Positions 6,095 to 11,862 of a stretch of 11,862 nt of DNA are shown here, piece after piece; position 1 is the stretch's first letter, and every line of letters starts with the position of its first letter. Location of the stretch: the NCBI GenBank assembly GCA_015654725.1, contig JAATGI010000023.1, positions 1-11,862 on the forward strand, in the 5' to 3' direction. Source of the stretch: Rhodospirillales bacterium. GTDB lineage: Bacteria > Pseudomonadota > Alphaproteobacteria > ATCC43930 > CGMCC-115725. The notes beneath the pieces were generated by a model. That model was not told the DNA's origin, searched no databases, and saw only the letters and a program-made list of their open reading frames with translations. Made by a program: the position numbers and the translations under genes.

Positions 6095-7281
6095 CACGCC
6101 ATCTTGCAGCCGCGCGCGGGATCGGCGAGGGCCTTGACCGCGACGGAGACGTACTTGTTGTCGAGGCCAGCCACCTTGCGCAGATAGATGTCCTGCACCG
6201 GGTTATGCGACTTTGACAGCGTGAACTTGCCGCGCGGTGAATCGATCTCGGCCTTTTCCCATGCCTCGATCAGGGCAGGCTTGGCGCCGGCATCGCCCTT
6301 CACCCCATTGAGGCCGGCGACCAGGAGCTGCCCTGTGTCGTAGCCCTGCACGGCATAGACATCGGCGTCGCGCTTGGCGGCGGACTCGAACGCGGCGCGG
6401 AACTCCTTGTCGCGCGGCAGATCGAGCCCGTCTGCATAATGCAGAGTGGTCTCGAGCCCTTGCGCGGCGTCGCCCTGCGCCTGCAGCGTGCCGTCGGTGA
6501 GGAAGCCCGGCCCGACCAGCGGGATCGTCTTCGGCAAACCGGCCGCAGCGTAGTCCCTGACGAATTTCACCGCGCCACCGCCCGCGAAGAAGGCATAGAC
6601 CACGTCAGGCTTGATCGACGCGATCTCGGTCAGCAGCGGCTGGAACTCGACGTTGGGGAACGGCAAATACAGTTCCTTTTCGATCTTGCCGCCGTCCGCG
6701 GTGAACGCTTCGGCAAAGCCGCCGTTGCTTTCCTTGCCCGCGGCATAATCCCACGAGATCACCACCGCGCGCTTCCAGCCGCGCCCGGCGGCGACCTTGC
6801 CCATGGCATAGGCGGGCTGCCAATTGCTGAACGAGGTACGGAAAATGTTGGGGCCGCACAGCGCGCCGGTCGCGGCTTCGAGACCGGCGTTCGGAATGAT
6901 CAGCAGCGCGCCGGTGTCGTGCGCCACCTTCACCATGCCGGCGGCGACACCGGAATGAACCGTGCCGATCAGCACGTCGACCTGATCGCCGTTGACTAGC
7001 TTGCTGGCGCGCTCCGCGCCCTTCGGCGGATCGGATTCGTCGTCGAGCGTGATGTAATCGACCTCGCGCCCGCCTAGCTTGCCGCCCTGCTGTGCGATGG
7101 CAAGGCGCAGCGCCTCGTCGATGTTGCGGCCGAGTGCGGCGTAGGTGCCGCTATAGGGCAGCATCAGGCCGAGCTTGATTCTCGCCGCCTGTCCGATCGA
7201 CACGCGCGGCAAGACGAAACCGGTGGCCACGGCGGTTGCGGCAAGACCCCGAAGGATGGTGCGTCGAGAATGGTTGGTCAT
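6094..7281 (-). CDS. Periplasmic substrate-binding protein of the aromatic acid ABC importer
   Basis: A 395-residue LivJ/LivK-like (periplasmic binding protein type 1) receptor. The N-terminus SRRTILRGLAA (5-15) followed by a hydrophobic stretch looks like a twin-arginine signal, with likely cleavage after GQA at about 32. The mature domain starts IKLGLMLPYSGTYAALG, the standard opening. VDVLIGTVHSGVAAGM near 102-117, FRTSFSNWQ near 148 and PDVVYAFFAGGGAV near 226-239 line up with the usual ligand-binding lobes. In this family, members beside benzoate-CoA ligase genes are thought to bind benzoate or hydroxylated or methoxylated aromatic acids. It starts 12 bases after the ligase stop, with a GGGGAAAG ribosome binding site, and belongs to the same operon. 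The exact ligand cannot be read from sequence alone. Confidence 0.88.
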   Translation of the reverse strand: MTNHSRRTILRGLAATAVATGFVLPRVSIGQAARIKLGLMLPYSGTYAALGRNIDEALRLAIAQQGGKLGGREVDYITLDDESDPPKGAERASKLVNGDQVDVLIGTVHSGVAAGMVKVAHDTGALLIIPNAGLEAATGALCGPNIFRTSFSNWQPAYAMGKVAAGRGWKRAVVISWDYAAGKESNGGFAEAFTADGGKIEKELYLPFPNVEFQPLLTEIASIKPDVVYAFFAGGGAVKFVRDYAAAGLPKTIPLVGPGFLTDGTLQAQGDAAQGLETTLHYADGLDLPRDKEFRAAFESAAKRDADVYAVQGYDTGQLLVAGLNGVKGDAGAKPALIEAWEKAEIDSPRGKFTLSKSHNPVQDIYLRKVAGLDNKYVSVAVKALADPARGCKMA

Positions 7282-7293
7282 GTTCTTTCCCCG

Positions 7294-8835
7294 TTATTGT
7301 CTCAGCTTGAAGCGCTGGATTTTGCCCGTCGCGGTCTTCGGCATGTCCTCGATGAACTCGATCCAGCGCGGATATTTATACGGCGCGAGCTTGGATTTGA
7401 CGTGATCCTGCAAAGCGGCGGCGAGCTCGGGCGAGGGTTTGTGGCCCCGCTTCACCACCACAAACGCCTTGGGCTTGACCAGCTTCGCTTCGTCCTCGGC
7501 GCCAACCACGGCGCATTCCAGCACGGCGTCGTGGCTCGCGAGCGCGCCTTCGACCTCGAACGGCGAGACATAGATGCCGCCGACCTTCAGCATGTCGTCG
7601 GTGCGACCGCAGTAAGCATAGTAGCCGTCTTCGTCCTCGCGATATTTGTCGCCACTGCGCGTCCAGGTACCCATGAAGGTGTGCCGGCTGCGCTCGCGAT
7701 TGTTCCAATAGTAAGGCGCCGAGGTCGGACCCGCGACCTGCAGCTCGCCGATCTCGCCTTTCGACACAAGGTTGCCGTCATCGTCGACCAGGCGCACGCG
7801 ATAGCCCGGTACCGGCTTGCCGGTCGTGCCGTAGCGCACATCGCCCGTGCGGTTGGACAGAAAGATGTGCAGCATTTCCGTCGAGCCGATGCCGTCGAGA
7901 ATGTCGACACCGAACCGCTCACGCCATCTGACGCCGATTTGCTCCGGCAGCGCCTCGCCGGCGGACGTACAACGCCGCAGCGCGACCTCCTCGCGCGACG
8001 GCAGATCGTTAGCCGCCAGCATCGCCGCGAACAGGGTCGGCACGCCGTAGAAGATCGTCGGCTTGTGCGTGCGGAGAATGTTCGACACCAGCGCCGGGGT
8101 GACGCGCTCGCTCGACAGGATGGTAGTGGCACCGACCGACATCGGAAAGGTCAGCGAATTGCCCAGCCCGTAGGCGAAGAACAGCTTGGCCGCGGAATAG
8201 ACGATGTCGCTTTCCTCGATGCCGAGGATCGGCTTGCCGTAGAGTTCGGCGGTCAGGATGAGATCGCCGTGTAGATGCACCACGCCCTTCGGCGTGCCGG
8301 TCGAACCCGATGAATAGAGCCAGAAGCAGACATCGTCCGGAGTTGTCTCGGCGGTGTCGGATTGCGCCTGCGCGGCGCCGAAGAGACGCGGCAGCCGTGA
8401 CGATGGGACGACGTGCTTCAGCGCCGGCTGATCTTTCGCCGCCTGCTCGAACTTAGGCAGCAGGGCGTCGGACACAACCAGGACGCGCGCACGGCTGTCG
8501 CGCAGGATGTACTCGTATTCCTGCGGCGCAATGTTGGTGTTGATCGGAATGGGGACGATGCCGGCCTTGATCGCGCCGAGGAACATCGCCGGCAGCTCGT
8601 TGGTGTCGAGCATGCACAGCACGACGCGGTGTTCTGGTTCGACTCCGAGGCCGCGCAGCGCGTTGGCGGCACGGTCGGCGCGTTCGGCCAGCTCGCCATA
8701 AGTCATGGCGCCATCATCGTCGCGGAATGCGACCTTGCCGGCGCGCCCAGCCCTGAGGTTGCGCTCGATCAAGTCCACCACCGCGTTGTAGCGGCGCGGC
8801 AATTCGACATGTGGCGCCGCCGGTTCCATCGGCAT
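7294..8835 (-). CDS. bclA: Benzoate-CoA ligase
   Basis: Cytoplasmic AMP-forming enzyme that activates benzoate with ATP and CoA to benzoyl-CoA, the entry compound of the box pathway; 513 residues, normal length. The ATP-binding loop is YSSGSTGTPKG at 174-184. KLFFAYGLGN at 217-226 is characteristic of benzoate-CoA ligases, its Ala-Tyr pair corresponding to aromatic-pocket residues. DGIGSTEMLHIF is the adenylate-binding motif, GGIYVSPFEVE is the hinge-side motif, and KTATGKIQR at 500-508 holds catalytic Lys505. The ATG at 8835 is preceded by GGGAGG with good spacing; a second ATG two codons later is less well placed. It is the first gene of the minus-strand operon running on to the binding protein and possibly to livF, and it is divergent from boxR. 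Hydroxybenzoate or cyclohexanecarboxylate use is possible but less likely given boxB/boxC. Confidence 0.93.
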   Translation of the reverse strand: MPMEPAAPHVELPRRYNAVVDLIERNLRAGRAGKVAFRDDDGAMTYGELAERADRAANALRGLGVEPEHRVVLCMLDTNELPAMFLGAIKAGIVPIPINTNIAPQEYEYILRDSRARVLVVSDALLPKFEQAAKDQPALKHVVPSSRLPRLFGAAQAQSDTAETTPDDVCFWLYSSGSTGTPKGVVHLHGDLILTAELYGKPILGIEESDIVYSAAKLFFAYGLGNSLTFPMSVGATTILSSERVTPALVSNILRTHKPTIFYGVPTLFAAMLAANDLPSREEVALRRCTSAGEALPEQIGVRWRERFGVDILDGIGSTEMLHIFLSNRTGDVRYGTTGKPVPGYRVRLVDDDGNLVSKGEIGELQVAGPTSAPYYWNNRERSRHTFMGTWTRSGDKYREDEDGYYAYCGRTDDMLKVGGIYVSPFEVEGALASHDAVLECAVVGAEDEAKLVKPKAFVVVKRGHKPSPELAAALQDHVKSKLAPYKYPRWIEFIEDMPKTATGKIQRFKLRQ

Positions 8836-8840
8836 GCGAT

Positions 8841-8846
8841 CCTCCC
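8841..8846 (-). promoter_or_regulatory. Ribosome binding site of benzoate-CoA ligase
   Basis: The minus strand reads GGGAGG, five bases before the ATG at 8835. This supports MPMEP as the start rather than the internal ATG two codons later. Confidence 0.75.
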
Positions 8847-8916
8847 AGACTTGGCCCCACCCTAATGCTCTCCCGCGGACGAGGGAGGGAATTTGCGGAA
8901 GGCTCTTTCTTGCGTG

Positions 8917-8930
8917 GCATTATAATGCAT
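8917..8930. promoter_or_regulatory. Candidate BoxR operator 1, overlapping a perfect -10 box
   Basis: GCATTATAATGC (8917-8928) is a perfect 12-base palindrome; with its flanks it reads GGCA-TTATAA-TGCA (8916-8929), one base from the TGCA-N6-TGCA form I recall for the related regulators BzdR and BoxR. The palindrome contains TATAAT on both strands. On the minus strand the box at 8924-8919 has a TTTCCA -35 hexamer (8946-8941) 16 bases upstream, a reasonable promoter for benzoate-CoA ligase. A repressor bound here would block the ligase promoter directly. The promoter and operator roles are inferred. Confidence 0.6.
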
Positions 8931-8946
8931 ACCGTGGTAATGGAAA
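8919..8946 (-). promoter_or_regulatory. Predicted promoter of the benzoate-CoA ligase / transport operon
   Basis: The -35 is TTTCCA (8946-8941, four of six matches), the spacer is 16 bases and the -10 is TATAAT (8924-8919, perfect). A transcript would begin near 8912, giving a leader of about 77 bases to the ATG at 8835. It lies inside the BoxR-type repeats. Confidence 0.5.
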
Positions 8947-8961
8947 GCATTATATTACAAT
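8947..8961 (+). promoter_or_regulatory. Candidate BoxR operator 2 and -10 region of boxR
   Basis: GCATTATATTAC (8947-8958) repeats the first eight bases of operator 1 (GCATTATA) exactly 30 bases later, about three helical turns, so a regulator would sit on the same DNA face. It reads as AGCA-N6-TACA, a weaker version of TGCA-N6-TGCA. TATATT (8951-8956) or TACAAT (8956-8961) could be the boxR -10 box, but no clear -35 precedes either. The boxR ATG follows at 8975 with a weak AAGG ribosome binding site. Confidence 0.45.
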
Positions 8962-8974
8962 AAGGCGAAACCCA

Positions 8975-9862
8975 ATGAGCGTGACGGTACGCGAGCGGGA
9001 AAGCGAAACCGGCGACGCCGCCTATCTGCGTCGGGTGGGCGAGCGGGTCCGGGAGGCGCGGGCGCGGCGCGGCATGACGCGCAAGCTGCTGGCCCGCGAT
9101 TCCGGCGTGTCCGAGCGCTACATCGCCCAGCTTGAAACCGGGCATGGCAATATCTCTATCCTTCTGTTGCGCCAGATCGCGCAGGCGATGAACCTCTCCG
9201 CCGAGGAATTGGTGCGCGACGCGCCCGACCGGCCGGTCGAGCTGACATTGGTAATCGAGACGCTGCGCCGTCTCGACCCAGCGGAACTCGGCGAAGCGCG
9301 GCGCGCGCTCGGCGGCATGTTCGGCGGCGCGGTCGCGCGAGAGCGCGGGCGGCGCATCGCGCTGATCGGACTGCGCGGCGCGGGCAAATCGACGCTCGGC
9401 GCGATGCTGGCGAAACAGCTCGGTGTGCCGTTCGTCGAGCTCGACCGCGAGGTCGAGCGCGTTGCCGGCGCGAGCCTTGGCGAGATTTTTGATCTCTACG
9501 GCCAGGGGGCCTATCGCCGCTACGAACGCCGCGCGCTCGAGACCGTGCTGGCGCGCCACGACCGCACGGTGATCGCGACCGGCGGCAGCATCGTGTCGGA
9601 GCCGGCGACCTACGATCTGCTGCTGACCGCGTGCTACACGATCTGGCTGACCGCGGCGCCCGAGGAGCATATGGGCCGCGTCGTCGCGCAAAGCGATTTG
9701 CGGCCGATGGCGGGCAACGACGAGGCGATGGCCGATCTGCGCAATATCCTCGCCGGGCGCGCCGCGCTCTACGCCAAGGCGGACGCCACGGTGGACACAG
9801 CGGGCGCGAGCCTAACGGCAAGCTTCAAGCGGCTGCAGGCGGCGGCAAAGGCGGCGCGATGA
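8975..9862 (+). CDS. boxR: Benzoyl-CoA-responsive transcriptional regulator BoxR (XRE domain fused to shikimate-kinase-like domain)
   Basis: A 295-residue two-domain regulator. Residues about 18-82 form an XRE helix-turn-helix (VGERVREARARRGMTRKLLA, then SGVSERYIAQLETGHGN). A linker of about 40 residues follows. From about 126 it is like shikimate kinase I: nucleotide loop GLRGAGKST at 132-140, VELDREVE where the kinase has its acidic metal-binding motif, YRRYERRAL with the substrate-type arginines, and ATGGS in place of the usual GGG. This architecture is that of BoxR/BzdR, in which the kinase-like domain binds benzoyl-CoA as inducer rather than acting as a kinase. I chose the ATG at 8975; a longer in-frame extension from 8834 would cross the promoter. 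Its stop overlaps the boxC start (ATGA), so it is co-transcribed with boxC and boxB and probably represses its own operon and the divergent ligase operon until benzoyl-CoA is present. Confidence 0.95.
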   Translation: MSVTVRERESETGDAAYLRRVGERVREARARRGMTRKLLARDSGVSERYIAQLETGHGNISILLLRQIAQAMNLSAEELVRDAPDRPVELTLVIETLRRLDPAELGEARRALGGMFGGAVARERGRRIALIGLRGAGKSTLGAMLAKQLGVPFVELDREVERVAGASLGEIFDLYGQGAYRRYERRALETVLARHDRTVIATGGSIVSEPATYDLLLTACYTIWLTAAPEEHMGRVVAQSDLRPMAGNDEAMADLRNILAGRAALYAKADATVDTAGASLTASFKRLQAAAKAAR

Positions 9863-11472
9863 TCGATTTCGACACCGATCCTTCGCGATACAAGCATTGG
9901 AAACTCGATGTCGACAGCGTGGTCGCGACCCTATCGCTGAACGTCGCGGAAGACGGCGGCCTCAAGCCGGGCTATCAGCTCAAGCTCAATTCGTACGATC
10001 TCGGCGTCGACATCGAATTGCACGATGCGCTGAACCGCATTCGCTTCGAACATCCCGAGGTCGGCGCCGTGGTTGTGACCAGTGCGCGCGAGCGCATCTT
10101 CAGCGCCGGCGCCAATATCTACATGCTGGCGTCGTCGCCGCACGCGTTCAAAGTCAATTTCTGCAAATTCACCAACGAGACGCGCAACGGCATGGAGGAT
10201 TCGAGCGCTTATTCCGGCCTCAAATTCCTCGCCGCGATCAACGGCGCCTCCGCCGGCGGCGGCTACGAGCTGGCGCTGGCTTGCGACGAGATCGTGATGA
10301 TCGACGACCATTCTTCGACGGTGAGCCTGCCCGAACTACCGCTGCTCGGCGTGTTGCCGGGCACGGGCGGGCTGACGCGCCTTATCGACAAGCGCAAGGT
10401 GCGGCGCGACCTCGCCGACATGTTCTGCACCAAAGCGGAAGGCGTGCGCGCCGGCCGCGCGCGGGAATGGAAGCTGGTGGACGAGATCGCGCTGCCGCAA
10501 CGCTTCGCCGCGATGGTGAAGGAACGCGCGGCGGCGCTCGCCAAGCCGCGCGGCGACAAGGGCATCGCGTGGACGAAGCTGCGCCGCGAGATCGGCACGG
10601 ACGGCTACCGATACGACCATGTCACGGTCGCGATCGACCGCGTCGCGCGCACCGCCACGATCACCGTCGCGGCGCCGGACAAGTCCGGGACGATGGAGCA
10701 GGGTGCTGCGTGGTGGCCGCTCGCCATGGCCCGCGAACTGGACGACGCGATCCTGCTGCTGCGGCTCAACGAGTTGGAGACCGGCACCATTCTCTTGAAG
10801 ACGCGCGGCGACGTGCAGGCCGTGCTCGACGCGGACGCATATCTGCTGGCGCATCGCGATCATTGGCTGGTGCGCGAAACCGTGGGGTTCCTGCGCCGCG
10901 CCTTGTCGCGGCTCGATGTCTCGGCGCGCAGCCTGTTCGCCATCGTCGAACCCGGCTCGTGCTTCGCCGGCACGCTGCTGGAGTTGGCGCTGACCGCCGA
11001 CCGGACTTACATGCTCGCGGCGGAGGAGCGCGACAACAATCCGCCGCGCCTCGTCCTGTCGCAAGCCAATCTCGATCTCTACCCGATGGCGAACGGCCTG
11101 ACGCGCCTCGCCAACCGTTTCCGCAGCGATCCGGCGCCCCTCGGCAAGATCACGGACCATGTCGGCAAGCCGCTCGACGCCGAGACGGCGCTGGCGCTTG
11201 GCCTGGTCACGGTGACGCCGGACGAGCTGGATTGGGACGACGAAATTCGTCTCGCCATCGAGGAGCGCACGAGCCTGTCGCCTGACGCGCTCACCGGCCT
11301 CGAGGCGAATCTGCGCTTCGCCGGGCCGGAAACAATGGCGACGCGCGTGTTCGGGCGGTTGTCTGCCTGGCAGAACTGGATCTTCAACCGGCCGAACGCG
11401 ACGGGCAAGGACGGCGCCTTGAAACTGTTCGGCACCGGCACCAAGCCGAAATTCGATTGGGAGCGCGTCTAG
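9859..11472 (+). CDS. boxC: 2,3-epoxybenzoyl-CoA dihydrolase (benzoyl-CoA-dihydrodiol lyase) BoxC
   Basis: Cytoplasmic ring-opening enzyme that converts 2,3-epoxybenzoyl-CoA to 3,4-dehydroadipyl-CoA semialdehyde and formate; 537 residues, close to the family's about 550. The first half is a crotonase fold: SAGANIYML at 82-90 and AINGASAGGGYELALACDEI at 126-145 form the oxyanion hole, and SLPELPLLGVLPGTGG at 156-171 follows. Cys102 and Glu159 stand where I expect catalytic residues reported for Burkholderia BoxC, but no alignment was run. The second half, from about 260 to the end, is the second, diverged domain typical of BoxC (VEPGSCFAGTLLELALTADR, then the PMANGLTRLANRF region). The start at 9859 overlaps the boxR stop by 4 bases and gives the usual N-terminus (MIDFDTDPSRYKHWKL). 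An upstream in-frame ATG at 9631 lies inside boxR and is rejected. Confidence 0.95.
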   Translation: MIDFDTDPSRYKHWKLDVDSVVATLSLNVAEDGGLKPGYQLKLNSYDLGVDIELHDALNRIRFEHPEVGAVVVTSARERIFSAGANIYMLASSPHAFKVNFCKFTNETRNGMEDSSAYSGLKFLAAINGASAGGGYELALACDEIVMIDDHSSTVSLPELPLLGVLPGTGGLTRLIDKRKVRRDLADMFCTKAEGVRAGRAREWKLVDEIALPQRFAAMVKERAAALAKPRGDKGIAWTKLRREIGTDGYRYDHVTVAIDRVARTATITVAAPDKSGTMEQGAAWWPLAMARELDDAILLLRLNELETGTILLKTRGDVQAVLDADAYLLAHRDHWLVRETVGFLRRALSRLDVSARSLFAIVEPGSCFAGTLLELALTADRTYMLAAEERDNNPPRLVLSQANLDLYPMANGLTRLANRFRSDPAPLGKITDHVGKPLDAETALALGLVTVTPDELDWDDEIRLAIEERTSLSPDALTGLEANLRFAGPETMATRVFGRLSAWQNWIFNRPNATGKDGALKLFGTGTKPKFDWERV

Positions 11473-11474
11473 CC

Positions 11475-11862
<388 letters not shown>

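Noticed and set aside
9631..9858. Upstream extension of boxC
   Set aside because: This part is boxR read in another frame; BoxC homologues start at about MIDFDTDP, and the ATGA overlap supports 9859.
10336..11160. Long minus-strand open frame within boxC
   Set aside because: Antisense shadow of a strongly conserved enzyme gene; Arg/Gln-rich composition.

Overview
The window is an aerobic benzoyl-CoA (box) pathway locus from a high-GC alphaproteobacterium, probably Hyphomicrobiales (Bradyrhizobium/Rhodopseudomonas-like relatives). That placement is inferred from GC content (roughly 67-70% in most genes), from the gene set and from remembered protein resemblance; no search was run.

Layout. 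At the left edge, a minus-strand reading frame (1-213) looks like the N-terminal part of a DUF2478 protein but has no normal start codon. It is followed by a minus-strand aldehyde dehydrogenase resembling NAD-dependent benzaldehyde dehydrogenases (218-1684). Positions 1685-2254 hold no convincing gene. This stretch is AT-richer and carries a 20-bp palindrome, a tandem 15-bp repeat and a likely dehydrogenase promoter. Positions 2255-5514 encode a complete set of branched-chain/aromatic-type ABC transporter membrane and ATPase subunits (livF, livG, livM, livH; minus strand, overlapping ends). A dead luciferase-like monooxygenase gene (plus strand, 5598-5919) sits in the middle. Next come a 68-residue two-helix membrane protein (5888-6094), the periplasmic binding protein (6094-7281) and benzoate-CoA ligase (7294-8835), all on the minus strand. 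Divergently, on the plus strand, lie boxR (8975-9862), boxC (9859-11472) and the first 129 codons of boxB (11475 to the edge).

How it works together. The ABC system would import benzoate or a related aromatic acid, the dehydrogenase would supply benzoate from benzaldehyde, and the ligase would make benzoyl-CoA. BoxB, with a BoxA reductase expected outside the window, would form the 2,3-epoxide. BoxC would open the ring to 3,4-dehydroadipyl-CoA semialdehyde plus formate. BoxR, an XRE helix-turn-helix fused to a shikimate-kinase-like domain, would sense benzoyl-CoA and control the divergent promoters. The 139-bp spacer between the ligase and boxR contains a GCA-TTATAA-TGC palindrome, close to the TGCA-N6-TGCA operator form I recall for BzdR/BoxR, placed on a perfect TATAAT box. 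boxA and a BoxD-type dehydrogenase are not in the window.

No wholly new system is evident. The most notable points are the decayed monooxygenase inside the transport operon, the two operator-like palindromes, the coupled small membrane protein, the compositional break inside livF and the start-less DUF2478 frame.
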